Source: Aalborgiella sp963841045 | GTDB lineage: Bacteria > Pseudomonadota > Gammaproteobacteria > Burkholderiales > Burkholderiaceae_C | Assembly: GCA_963841045.1 (NCBI GenBank) | Contig: CAWJBD010000002.1 | Span: forward strand, 1-64,000 | Reading direction: 5' to 3' | DNA length: 64,000 nt | Part shown: one piece after another, positions 35,219-44,786 of the stretch | Layout of the letters: each line of letters begins with the position of its first letter | Numbering within the stretch: the first letter of the stretch is position 1 | Notes under the pieces: model-generated | Told to the model about the DNA's origin: nothing | Database searches by the model: none | The model's input: the letters and a program-made list of their open reading frames with translations, nothing else | Program-made: the position numbers and the translations under genes

Positions 35219-37371
35219 GGAATTTTTTGTATGGAAGTGCTGAATATTCGCAAATCACCTTTGGCGATAAATTGTGCCCGCATTTCTAGAGGGTGACCAG
35301 CTTGGCTTTTGTCTAGGTTGATGACACCTTCTATACGCTGTTTTTTGTCGAGGGTCCCGTGCAACACCCCAGATCCAAGAGTGGTCGTGTTATCCAAAGT
35401 GACATCCCAGTTACCAACTGGTAGCGTTGTGTCACTGGCGCTACTGTACTCAATGGCAAAGCGGTATTTGCCTTCAGGCAGATACACGAAAGGACCAAAA
35501 ACAAGCCAACCAGGTTTGGACATGTCTTTGGGCACCAATCGTTGCTCTGAACCTTGACCTTTGGCTATGCCGATTTCGGTGCTGAACTCGGCAGGCTTCC
35601 ACTGACGCCCTTGTGGAATCAGATGGATAGGGCTTGTCACTAAGGGGAGAGATTCCCAAAAAGCCGGGTTGGTTCCGGTTAAGCAGATCATGTCGTCAAG
35701 TCTTCTGACGCATTCACCTTTTTCCATCGCGAGTTGTAAAGATTGAGGGAGTTGAAAGTTATCTGTAAATGGCGTGTTGGCATATGCACCACTTGAGATG
35801 ATGTGCAAATGACGCGCTTTTAAATCTTGCTGTAACGATAGAGTATCTGCATCGCAGTCTTTGTGTCCGCGTGCCGTGTAGCCAGAATTAATTTGTTTGC
35901 CATAGTAGCCAGCCAGTCGCATGATCCAAATATTGTGTTGGTAGTGCAAGGGCGGACATTCATGAATCGGGTAAACCATGACTTTGTCCACTTTCGACAT
36001 GATGGCTTCCCACTCTTTGAAATTGAGAGTACTGGGTTTGGTAGATTCTGCTTGAATGCGCGACAGCCAAGGCTTGACATCTTTGATCTGTATAACCAAA
36101 CCTGCAAGCAATAACAATGAGATCAACCAAGAACGTTTTTTGAGCAAGCTTGCGATTGTTAAGAACAAGACAAATAAACTGATAGGCCAAAAAAAACGCC
36201 CCGCCGCTCTGAAGGTACCGGTTAACGTAGCAGTCCAGGCGGGTAGAGCATATGAGAAGATTACTGTGTCCCCCAAACGTATTTTGTTGCTGATTGCGTA
36301 AATAAAAAATCCAACTAACAGCGCAACCAGAGCTGGCGATTGTTTTGGTATCGTGAGTAAATGAAATCGATTCGATAACAAAGCCACAGGAATTAAAAGT
36401 AGCAATCCCGCGCCCAAATAATTGAAACTTTCTCGATAAGGGAACACATATTCTGGGCCTTCACCACATGTAATCAGTTTTCCACCACCGCAAAAGGGCT
36501 CCAGCAAATTCAAGAAAAAATCATTGCCATAACCATTGTCACCGTAACCCAATGCGTCGTAAGCACTGTGACGGGTGTAGCCCAGTAGCCAAATCAAAGC
36601 ACTGAGCAACACCAGAAGGGACAACAGTCGCCAAAGTTGTAAAAGCCATGATTCCTTTTTGAGAATTTGATCCACCAAAAAAGCAATGAACAACGAAACC
36701 GTCATCGCCAAATAATAGGGATGAACCATCAAAGCTACTACGCACAAAACAATCAGTGCAGCACTTGTACGTTGACTTGTCCAATCTCTTTTTTGTCCCA
36801 GCCAATAAAACGCCAAACCAAATAAAAGGATGCTTTGCATCATCAGTGCGCTGTGGTGGTAACGTGCATGTAACACTGGCCAAGTTAAAGCAAACCCTAC
36901 AGCAATCAACATGGCAAACCAACTTTTTGCACCCAGTGCGCGTATGAAGAAAGTAGCCGCTACCGCTTGAGCAACAAATACAAAGCCAACCCACCAACCA
37001 AAATAATGGAAATGCGCAGGAAAGGCATTTGGGAACAGAGTGATTAAAAACTTGAAAAACAATGCAGCAAGTGGAATGCTGTCTGTAAAAGCGATGCTCA
37101 CTCCATCTGGGTGATCTAATTTATAAGTATGCAAAAGTGGCAAATGCCATGGCTCATGCATGAAATACCACCAGCCAGAGATATGTTGCGATATGTCTCC
37201 ATAATCTGTTACGGTGCTGTGACCTTGCAAAAACGACAGAGGAAACAGATAGTTGACGAAACCACATGCAATCAAAATCGCAACAATATAAACCCCAAAG
37301 GCAGACGCAGAGCCAAAGTCGTGCCATTCAAGACTTTGGGTTGCATGTTGTTGATGAGTTTCTCGCTTCAT
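35215..37371 (-). CDS. Large polytopic membrane protein, DUF6311-like, paralogue of the previous gene
   Basis: About 718 residues from ATG 37371, which overlaps the upstream stop (TGATG); a longer start at 37401 is possible but lies within the upstream gene. It matches its neighbour along its length: GDISQHISGWWYFMHEPWHL, NAFPAHFHYFGWWVGFVFVA, ARYHHSALMMQS, LDNTTTLGSGVLHGTLD. The two arose by tandem duplication and have since diverged considerably, which suggests different acceptor or donor sugars. Both lack soluble glycosyltransferase motifs. Confidence 0.7.
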   Translation of the reverse strand: MKRETHQQHATQSLEWHDFGSASAFGVYIVAILIACGFVNYLFPLSFLQGHSTVTDYGDISQHISGWWYFMHEPWHLPLLHTYKLDHPDGVSIAFTDSIPLAALFFKFLITLFPNAFPAHFHYFGWWVGFVFVAQAVAATFFIRALGAKSWFAMLIAVGFALTWPVLHARYHHSALMMQSILLFGLAFYWLGQKRDWTSQRTSAALIVLCVVALMVHPYYLAMTVSLFIAFLVDQILKKESWLLQLWRLLSLLVLLSALIWLLGYTRHSAYDALGYGDNGYGNDFFLNLLEPFCGGGKLITCGEGPEYVFPYRESFNYLGAGLLLLIPVALLSNRFHLLTIPKQSPALVALLVGFFIYAISNKIRLGDTVIFSYALPAWTATLTGTFRAAGRFFWPISLFVLFLTIASLLKKRSWLISLLLLAGLVIQIKDVKPWLSRIQAESTKPSTLNFKEWEAIMSKVDKVMVYPIHECPPLHYQHNIWIMRLAGYYGKQINSGYTARGHKDCDADTLSLQQDLKARHLHIISSGAYANTPFTDNFQLPQSLQLAMEKGECVRRLDDMICLTGTNPAFWESLPLVTSPIHLIPQGRQWKPAEFSTEIGIAKGQGSEQRLVPKDMSKPGWLVFGPFVYLPEGKYRFAIEYSSASDTTLPVGNWDVTLDNTTTLGSGVLHGTLDKKQRIEGVINLDKSQAGHPLEMRAQFIAKGDLRIFSTSIQKIP

Positions 37372-38390
37372 CACTTGTTTTGATAGCGTTTGTACAACCA
37401 TAAAACCAAAGCCGGTAACAGACTGACCACAATGATGGTCACAAAATGCAGCACGGTAGCAAATGCGATGGCTTGTGCCGGATTGAGGTTAGCGGTCATC
37501 ACGGCGGCCTCTTTAACCAACAAATGAAAACCACCAGCCGAACTGGGTGTTGGAATCAAAGAACCAATGGAGCCAATGGCGAAAATAATCAGGCATTGTG
37601 CTGCGTCAATCACATCCTCTAAGCCAAAGGCCAAAACCATTAAGTAAAAATTGAGCCAATAGGTAAACCAAATAAAGATACTGACCAAGGTAACCAAGGG
37701 CAATATGGCCATGTTTTTTAAGGACAAGGTGCCTTGGTTAAATTGCTCGGCCAGTTGAAATAATTTGATGCGCATGTGTTCGCTCAAAAGACTTTGAAAT
37801 GCGGGTATTTTTAAGAGTCTTGTAAAAATAGCGCCTGTAAACGGCAACGCCACGAGACCAACGATAACCGCGAACAACAAAACCAAACCACCCGATTTGA
37901 GCCAAGGCATCGCATTCAATAGGGCGGGGGGCAAAATCAGCATAGTCAAGCCAAAGACAGCCAGTAAAAAAGCAACATCCAGTAATCGATCAATCAGCAA
38001 TGTGGGCAGCACGCCCGCCCAGGGCAGTTTTTCGCTCTTGCATATTGACAACAAGCGAACCACCTCGCCACCACGGGGGGCAAACACGTTAACGCCATAG
38101 CCAATCGCAACGGCATAAAACGAATTGAATTGGCTGATTTTGGGCTCAGATTCAGATTTGAGAGGCCTGAGCAACAGCGTCCAGCGGTACGAACGCAGAA
38201 AATTACCAAATACGCCAGAAACAATGATCAAAAAGACGGGAAAAGGCTTGAGATTTTTGGCGTAATTCCAAATGTCTTGCAGATCTATGCCTTTGAACGC
38301 ATACCACAGCAGACCAAGCGCAAGCACCAATATGAGCGCTTGTTTGAGCAGGCTTTTGTAAGCGGGGGGCGTTTGTTGAGATTCCTGCAT
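37371..38390 (-). CDS. Flippase-like / lysylphosphatidylglycerol synthase transmembrane family protein
   Basis: The 339-residue protein has about eight helices and the family blocks FLRSYRWTLLLRPL, GYGVNVFAPRGGEVVRLLSI, LLIDRLLDVAFLL, FAIGSIGSLIPTPSSAGGFH and VKEAAVMTANLNPAQAIAFA, all of the PF03706 type. These proteins are thought to flip or present lipid-linked substrates; the C-terminal aminoacyl-transferase domain of MprF is absent. It is the first gene of the minus-strand glycan unit 31599-38390. Confidence 0.85.
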   Translation of the reverse strand: MQESQQTPPAYKSLLKQALILVLALGLLWYAFKGIDLQDIWNYAKNLKPFPVFLIIVSGVFGNFLRSYRWTLLLRPLKSESEPKISQFNSFYAVAIGYGVNVFAPRGGEVVRLLSICKSEKLPWAGVLPTLLIDRLLDVAFLLAVFGLTMLILPPALLNAMPWLKSGGLVLLFAVIVGLVALPFTGAIFTRLLKIPAFQSLLSEHMRIKLFQLAEQFNQGTLSLKNMAILPLVTLVSIFIWFTYWLNFYLMVLAFGLEDVIDAAQCLIIFAIGSIGSLIPTPSSAGGFHLLVKEAAVMTANLNPAQAIAFATVLHFVTIIVVSLLPALVLWLYKRYQNK

Positions 38391-38487
38391 ATTTGGTCGT
38401 GAACGGAATTGTAAACGAGCCTGTTTTCAGTAAGTAAAATGATAAAATCTTGCCCGCTTTACTTGGTTATTGAAGTCAATTAGCACT

Positions 38488-38509
38488 TCAATCTCAATCT
38501 CAATCTCAA
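38488..38509 (+). repeat. Hexanucleotide repeat (TCAATC, 3.7 copies) at a translation start
   Basis: TCAATC is repeated three times plus TCAA and directly abuts the AAGGAA ribosome binding site (38508-38513) of the lipoprotein gene at 38518. Copy-number slippage would change the spacing or structure upstream of the start by six bases. Confidence 0.85.
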
Positions 38510-38517
38510 GGAATATT

Positions 38518-39420
38518 ATGTTTAAAAGATTCATTCAAACCATGGCATTGCTTGTGCCATTGTTTTTGGTGGCTTGTGGTGGTTCCAGCACAGATGGTGG
38601 ATCAACTACTGTGAGCTATGTGGGTACCTATTCCGGCACGACAGTCGGTGTGAATGCTGGACCAACAACCATGACTGTAGCAGGTGACTATTCCGTCAAA
38701 GGCACATTCACCATAAACAACCGCACAGACGATAACGGTGCACCTGCTGTTTACGAATCTACATTCGACGGCAAAGTAGATTCTTCAGGCAAAGTCACTG
38801 TGAATGCGTTTCTCGAAGGTGCTTTAGTGATGATTTTTACTGGACAAATCAGCAGCTCAGGCGCATTGACAGGAACTTACTATGAAGCGGCACACCCAAA
38901 TGATCCATCCAAACAAGGTTCATTCAGTTTACAAGGCCCTGCCAATGGTGGCGGCTCTTCATCAGGTGCAGGAGGCTCAGCCAGCAGCTGTACAGGTTCT
39001 TATGTCGGAACTTATGACCCCCCTTCACACGAAGAACGTATCCGCATCCGCAACATGTCTTTGGTGGCCAATGGCAAACCAGTTACTGGAAACGATGCTA
39101 TAGATAACGAGGCCGCAGGCGGTGGAGGTGTTGATGGCGGTATTTATATGGTCGGTTCCTATGCATTTGAAACGGATGCCAATTGCAATGTAATCAAAGG
39201 GACAACCTTGGTTGGTTATGTTTATGAATACAGTGTCAGTGGTAACGTGGCAAAAGGTGGAACATCAACGTTGATATGGTCAGGCCAAGGTTCGATTGGC
39301 GAATTCACTGTCAAGGTGGATTCTGCTAACAACATCACGGGTAATTTCTATCACCCAGCACCTGACAGTTTTGTTTATGGCGTGATAAGTGGCCGTTTCA
39401 CACCGAACGGTAAGATTTAA
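38518..39420 (+). CDS. Putative surface lipoprotein, unknown function
   Basis: From ATG 38518 the protein has 300 residues: a signal peptide MFKRFIQTMALLVPLFLVAC with a lipobox ending at Cys20, then a Gly/Ser-rich start and two similar beta-rich halves (YVGTYSGTTVG and YVGTYDPPSHEER) joined by a Gly/Ser linker around residue 150. The halves look like an internal duplication of a small barrel-like domain. No catalytic motif seen. It has its own terminator. A longer in-frame start at 38470 would read through the hexamer repeat and lacks a ribosome binding site. Confidence 0.75.
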   Translation: MFKRFIQTMALLVPLFLVACGGSSTDGGSTTVSYVGTYSGTTVGVNAGPTTMTVAGDYSVKGTFTINNRTDDNGAPAVYESTFDGKVDSSGKVTVNAFLEGALVMIFTGQISSSGALTGTYYEAAHPNDPSKQGSFSLQGPANGGGSSSGAGGSASSCTGSYVGTYDPPSHEERIRIRNMSLVANGKPVTGNDAIDNEAAGGGGVDGGIYMVGSYAFETDANCNVIKGTTLVGYVYEYSVSGNVAKGGTSTLIWSGQGSIGEFTVKVDSANNITGNFYHPAPDSFVYGVISGRFTPNGKI

Positions 39421-39441
39421 ACCATCACATTGATAATTTAC

Positions 39442-39473
39442 AAGCCCTGCATGTCACCGTGCAGGGCTTTTGT
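39442..39473 (+). terminator. Intrinsic terminator after the lipoprotein gene
   Basis: AAGCCCTGCA (39442-39451) pairs with TGCAGGGCTT (39460-39469) around an eight-base loop and runs into TTGTTTT. The stem is GC-rich and perfect. Confidence 0.9.
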
Positions 39474-39529
39474 TTTGCCTAGATTAAAATAGACACTTCT
39501 TCCCACAATGGCTACATGCTAGGCATCTT

Positions 39530-40663
39530 TTGACCGTGCTTAAATCAAATCATTCAAACCCTACACGTCAATTACCACAGCCTCAATCTGCTTTTTGGCA
39601 AGGTAAACGCGTCCTGTTAACCGGACACACAGGCTTTAAAGGCGCGTGGTTGGCGCAATGGTTGTCTGCGATGGGAGCGCATGTCACTGGGATTGCGCTT
39701 GAGCCGTGTACAGAGCCTAATTTATTTAACCTGGCCAAAGTGGGCAACAGTGTGCAAAGTCACCACATTGCCGACATTCGCGATGCGCAAAAAGTTGCCA
39801 GCATTGTTAACCAGAGCAAACCTGAAATCGTTCTTCATTTGGCGGCCCAAGCCTTGGTACGCGACTCATATATTGACCCGCTTGGCACATTTGCCAGCAA
39901 CGTGATGGGCACTGCCAATGTTTTGGATGCTTTGAGGCATGTTGACAGTGTGCGCTGCGTGGTGGCAGTGACGACCGACAAAGTGTATGCCAACCAAGAG
40001 TGGGCTTGGCCGTATCGCGAAACCGACCGTTTGGGCGGGCATGATCCTTACAGCGCCAGCAAGGCCGGTTCTGAAATCGTCATATCAGCCTACCGCTCCT
40101 CATTTTTGGCATCTAAAAAAATAGCCTTGGCATCAGCACGTGCAGGCAATGTAATCGGTGGTGGCGACTGGAGTGCCAACCGCATCATTCCCGACGCAGT
40201 GAGAGCATGGCAAGCGAATCAAGCACTGAGCGTGCGCCGACCGCAAGCTGTACGCCCTTGGCAACATGTCATTGAACCCTTGGGTGCTTATTTGATATTG
40301 GCTGAACGCTTGTGGAATGACGACCAATTTGCAAAGGCGTGGAATTTTGGTCCGCAAACGCATGAAGCTGCCACCGTGCGTGATGTGGTGGGGCTGGCTC
40401 AACAAGCGTTTGGTTCTGGTCAGGTTGAGTGGGGTGACGGTACAGATGGACCGCATGAGGCGGGTTTATTGATGTTGGACACTTCGCTGGCCAAATCACA
40501 GCTGGGTATTCAATCTGTTTTCCCATTGTCGCAAGCGATAGAAATGACCATGCACTGGTACCGAGACCTGAATGCCGGCATGAACGCTGCGCAACTGTGC
40601 CAACGCGATATCGCGCAATACCTGAGTAATGTGCAGCAACACAATGCCAGTTTAGCTGCATGA
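39530..40663 (+). CDS. rfbG: CDP-glucose 4,6-dehydratase
   Basis: The protein (377 residues from TTG 39530) is an extended short-chain dehydrogenase: VLLTGHTGFKGAWLAQWL (NAD loop), HLAAQALVRDSYIDPLGTF, VAVTTDKVYANQEWAWPYRE and DPYSASKAGSEIV with the catalytic Tyr and Lys. This matches RfbG closely. It converts CDP-glucose to CDP-4-keto-6-deoxyglucose. A GTG at 39536 is an alternative start; neither has a strong ribosome binding site. It overlaps the next gene by four bases. The partner cytidylyltransferase rfbF is not in view. Confidence 0.9.
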   Translation: MTVLKSNHSNPTRQLPQPQSAFWQGKRVLLTGHTGFKGAWLAQWLSAMGAHVTGIALEPCTEPNLFNLAKVGNSVQSHHIADIRDAQKVASIVNQSKPEIVLHLAAQALVRDSYIDPLGTFASNVMGTANVLDALRHVDSVRCVVAVTTDKVYANQEWAWPYRETDRLGGHDPYSASKAGSEIVISAYRSSFLASKKIALASARAGNVIGGGDWSANRIIPDAVRAWQANQALSVRRPQAVRPWQHVIEPLGAYLILAERLWNDDQFAKAWNFGPQTHEAATVRDVVGLAQQAFGSGQVEWGDGTDGPHEAGLLMLDTSLAKSQLGIQSVFPLSQAIEMTMHWYRDLNAGMNAAQLCQRDIAQYLSNVQQHNASLAA

Positions 40664-41232
40664 CAAACACTGGCAAGCGTTTCCAAATCACAACGTGCCC
40701 GCTGCAAGGCTTGCACCGCATTGAGCGATTGGCACTGGAAGATTCACGTGGTTGGTTTGAACGCTTGTATTGTTACAACACCTTTTCTGCATTGGGTCTG
40801 AAGAAAACCGTTCAACAAATGAACCGTTCGTTCACCGTTCAAAAAGGTAGCGTGCGTGGCATGCACTTTCAGCGAGCGCCCATGGTTGAAACCAAAATCG
40901 TGAGCTGCACACAAGGTGAGGTGTTTGATGTGGCCGTTGATTTGCGCCCTGACTCACCAACATATTTAAAGTGGCACGGTGAAATTTTGTCGGCTAGCAA
41001 TCGTCGCAGTTTGTTGATTCCCGATGGCTTTGCGCACGGTTTCCAAACGCTGAGCGATGATTGCGAAATGCTGTATCTGCACACCACCGCGTTTGCCGCT
41101 GAACTGGCCGATGGTCTGAACCCACTGGACCCCAAACTTGCCATTACTTGGCCGCTGGCTGTGACTGAAATGTCGCCCGGTGACCAAAATCGCCCCATGT
41201 TAACTGCTGAATTTAAAGGATTGATCGTATGA
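40660..41232 (+). CDS. rfbC: RmlC-type dTDP/CDP-4-keto-6-deoxysugar 3,5-epimerase family protein
   Basis: The 190-residue protein has the cupin pattern of RmlC: DSRGWFERLYCYNTFS, SVRGMHFQRAPMVETKIVSC, GEVFDVAVDLRPDSPTYLKW and IPDGFAHGFQTLSD. The catalytic His of RGMHFQ and the Tyr region are present. Between rfbG and a C-methyltransferase it probably epimerises the CDP-4-keto-6-deoxy sugar rather than making dTDP-rhamnose. Start and stop overlap both neighbours (ATGA). Confidence 0.85.
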   Translation: MTNTGKRFQITTCPLQGLHRIERLALEDSRGWFERLYCYNTFSALGLKKTVQQMNRSFTVQKGSVRGMHFQRAPMVETKIVSCTQGEVFDVAVDLRPDSPTYLKWHGEILSASNRRSLLIPDGFAHGFQTLSDDCEMLYLHTTAFAAELADGLNPLDPKLAITWPLAVTEMSPGDQNRPMLTAEFKGLIV

Positions 41233-42444
41233 AATGCCGCCACTGCCATGCACCAGTGACACTGCCATTTGTGGATTTGGGCAGCTCGCCCGCCATCCAA
41301 CGCCTATTTAACCCCCGCGCAAATGCAAGCACCTGAAACGGTGTACCCCTTGCGCGTGCTGGTATGTGAGCAATGCTGGCTGGTGCAAACGGAAGACTTT
41401 GCTGGTTTTGACGACATGTTTTCTGCTGAATACGCCTATTTCAGTTCTTTTTCCAGCAGCTGGATGCAGCACGCCACCGCTTACAGCGAAGCGATGACAA
41501 AGCGATTTGGCTTGAATGCCAACAGCTGCGTGGTTGAGGTTGCATCGAATGACGGTTACTTATTACGCAACTTCAAAGCGGCGGGCATTCCTTGCTATGG
41601 CATTGAACCAACGGCCAGCACCGCCAAAGCCGCTCGGGATATTGGTATTGAGTCGATAGAAGAATTTTTTGGCCAAACCTTGGCACAGCAGCTACTGACC
41701 CAAGGTCGCCAAGCTGACCTCACAGCCGCCAACAATGTGCTGGCACATGTGCCTGATATCAACGATTTTGTCGCGGGATTTGCCATACTGCTCAAACCCC
41801 AAGGCGTGTCCACCTTTGAGTTTCCGCACCTGATGAACTTGGTCAAGTTCGCGCAGTTTGACACCATTTACCATGAGCATTTTTCGTATTTGTCGCTCAC
41901 AGCGGTCAAGACGATTTTCAAAGCCAATGGATTGACAGTGTTCGATGTGGAGGAGTTGCCCACCCATGGCGGCAGTTTGCGTGTGTATGCACAACGCAGT
42001 GATACGGGCCAGCACGCCATCAGCCCCCGTGTGGCTGACATGCTCAAGCGTGAAGACGATGTGGGCATGCGCACTGCCGCCTACTACGGCAAAACGCAGG
42101 CTGATGCGGTGCGCATCAAACGTGATTTGTGGCGCTTTTTGTTGCAAGCGCAAGAAGAGGGCAAAACCGTTGCCGCCTATGGCGCTGCTGCCAAGGGCAA
42201 TACCTTGCTGAATTACGCGGGTGTGCGCGATGATTTGGTGAAGTTTGTGATTGATTTGAACCCCGCCAAGCAAAATAAATTCATGCCCGGTTCACGCATT
42301 CCCATGGTGGGGCCGGATGTGCTCAACACGGTCAAGCCCGATTACATGTTGATCTTGCCGTGGAATTTAGAAAAAGAAATCAAAGCGCAATTGGCGGCCA
42401 AGCACAATGTGACGTGGCAATATGTATCGCCGTGCCTGAGCTGA
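41229..42444 (+). CDS. Sugar C-methyltransferase (NovU/TylCIII-like), one frameshift
   Basis: ATG 41229 gives MKCRHCHAPVTLPFVDLGSS, the N-terminal zinc-binding domain of this family. One base is missing or added near 41290. The rest follows in a second frame: SNAYLTPAQ, VLVCEQCWLVQ, SCVVEVASNDGYLLRNF (SAM motif), NVLAHVPDINDFV, FDTIYHEHFSYLSL with the catalytic His, and the C-terminal KTVAAYGAAAKGNTLLNY. About 405 residues. It adds a branching methyl group to a nucleotide-activated keto sugar, here presumably the CDP-linked product of the two genes before it. Confidence 0.88.
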
Positions 42445-42463
42445 AAATTTCTTAAAAGGGTCT

Positions 42464-44607
42464 TCAACTCACCCGCATGCCCGGCTGCGCGCCTGGCATG
42501 GGTTCCAAAATATAAATGCCTGGCTGCGCTTTTTCGTCTGCCGCGCTGGCTGCTAAGACCATCCCTTCAGACATGCCAAACTTCATTTTGCGCGGTGCCA
42601 GGTTGGCCACCATCACGGTGTGCTTGCCTATCAAGTCCGCTGGCTTGTAACTGCTGGCGATGCCGCTGAACACATTGCGCGTTTTGGCTTGTCCAGCATC
42701 GTCCACTTCGCCCACGTCTAGCGTTAAACGCAAGAGTTTGGTGCTGCCTTCTACCGCTTCGCAATGCACAATTTTGGCAATGCGCAAATCCACTTTGGCA
42801 AAGTCTTCAATTCCAATGGTGGCTGAACTGCGCTGAGCGACAGGCGTAGATGCTACTGATTTAATAGCAGTATTGGCAGTATCTATGCCGGCTAGAGGCT
42901 CATTTGGCACTTCAAATAAAGCGTCAAGCTGTTTCACATCAACGCGTTGCATCAGGTGCACATAATCACCGATAGCGTGCCCTGCGCCCAGTTGTGAGGC
43001 CGCGTCGCTGCTTTCGAAGGGTTTGGTTTTTAGGAATGTTTCAACACCGTGTGCAAGTTGCGGCAATACGGGCTTCAGGTATATGGTCAGCAACCTAAAG
43101 GCTTCAATGCACACCGTGCACACATCGTGCAAACGCTCCCTTACCGCATCCTCCATGCCTTCTTTTTTCGCTAATTCCCAAGGCTTGTTGGCATCCACAT
43201 ACACATTCACTTTGTCTGCCAAAAGCATGGTTTCGCGCAGCACTTTGCCAAAGTCACGGCTCTCATACAGCTCTTGCATGTTGTCTTTTTGTGCGCCAAT
43301 GAGCTTGAGCAATTGTTGTCCATCGTCGCTGATGGCACCTAATTTATGGTCAAACTTTTTAGCAAGAAACCCTGCCGCACGACTGGCAATGTTGATGTAT
43401 TTACCTACCAAATCGCTGTTGACGCGCGCTAGAAATCGTCGGCGTTGAAATCGATGTCCTCATTGCGGGCGCTCAATTTGGCAGCCAAGTAGTAGCGTAG
43501 CCACTCGGGATTCATGCCCAGACTTAGATACTTCAGTGGGTCTAGACCTGTACCACGGCTTTTGCTCATTTTTTCACCGTTGTTGACGGTTAAAAAACCA
43601 TGCACGAAAACATTGGTCGGCGTTTTACGACCGCTGAAATGCAAGCACGCTGGGAAGAACAAAGTGTGGAAGGTCACAATGTCTTTGCCAATGAAATGGT
43701 ATTGCTCAACTGCAGGGTTGGCCATATAGGCATCGTAGTTTTCACCGCGTTTTTCCAGCAAGTTTTTGAGCGACGCCAAATAACCAATGGGCGCATCCAA
43801 CCACACGTAAAAGTATTTACCTGGTGCATCGGGAATTTCAATGCCAAAGTAGGGCGCGTCGCGCGAAATGTCCCAGTCGCCCAAGCCTTCAGAAGTGCTG
43901 CCGTCAGGGTTGGTACGCACGCTGAACCATTCTTTGACCTTGTTGGCCACTTCGGGTTGCAGTTTTCCATCTTGCGTCCAGCGCTCTAAGAACTCAACAC
44001 AGCGCGGGTCAGACAGTTTGAAGAAAAAATGCTCAGAGTTTTTCAGTTCTGGCTTTGCGCCAGACAAGGTTGATACAGGGTTGATCAAATCGGTGGGGGC
44101 GTAAACTGCACCGCAGTTTTCGCAATTGTCACCATACTGGTCTTTGGCGTGGCATTTGGGGCATTCGCCTTTGATGTAGCGGTCGGGCAAGAACATGTTT
44201 TTTTCGGGGTCAAAAAACTGTTCAATGGTTTTGGTTTCGATCAGCGAGCCATCGGCGCGGTCGCGCAGGTCGCGGTAAATCTGGCGTGCCAACTCGTGGT
44301 TTTCAGGCGCGTCGGTGCTGTGCCAGTTATCAAAACTGATGTGAAAACCGTCCAAGTATTGTTTGCGACCCGCGGCAATGTCAGCCACAAACTGTTGCGG
44401 TGTTTTGCCGGCTTTTTCGGCGGCAATCATGATGGGTGCACCGTGGGTATCGTCCGCCCCCACAAAATTAACGGCATTGCCCTGCATTCTTTGGAAGCGC
44501 ACCCAAATATCGGCCTGGATGTACTCCATGATGTGACCGATGTGAAAATTGCCATTGGCATAGGGCAATGCGGTGGTAACGAAGAGTTGGCGTGGATTGG
44601 ATGACAT
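42464..44607 (-). CDS. metG: Methionyl-tRNA synthetase, one frameshift
   Basis: The first frame (44607-43429) has YANGNFHIGHIMEYIQADIW (HIGH), the zinc knuckle CPKCHAKDQYGDNCENC and GEKMSKSRGTG (KMSKS). After NADDF the frame shifts at about 43430, where a T-run is one base short. It continues VGKYINIASRAAGFLAKKFD, and the C terminus is the Trbp111-like tRNA-binding domain VDLRIAKIVHCEAVEGSTKL. Total about 715 residues. Essential, so the break is a likely sequencing error. The linker before the tRNA-binding domain is encoded by a family A repeat. It is divergent from mrp, as in many proteobacteria. Confidence 0.95.
42848..42908 (+). repeat. Interspersed repeat family A, copy 4 (inside metG)
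   Basis: TGCTA...TAGCA is followed by GTATTGGCAGTATCTATGCCGG-type sequence, ending GCCGGCTAGAGGCTCATTTG, with the same block order as other copies. On the metG strand it encodes NEPLAGIDTANTAIKSVAST, an interdomain linker. Confidence 0.75.
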
Positions 44608-44786
44608 AGCAGAAACTTGGGGAAAGTAAGGCGTTAATTCTTTAGGGTAATTCGCTATTTTATGAGTTGTCGTTACACTTCGTGCCGTTCTTGCTGTTTA
44701 TTCTGCAATAAACCCAATCTCCCTCGCCCAGATTTATAAAGGGGCAGGGGTTCCAATTTTTTGTTTAATTTATTATTTTTACTGCT

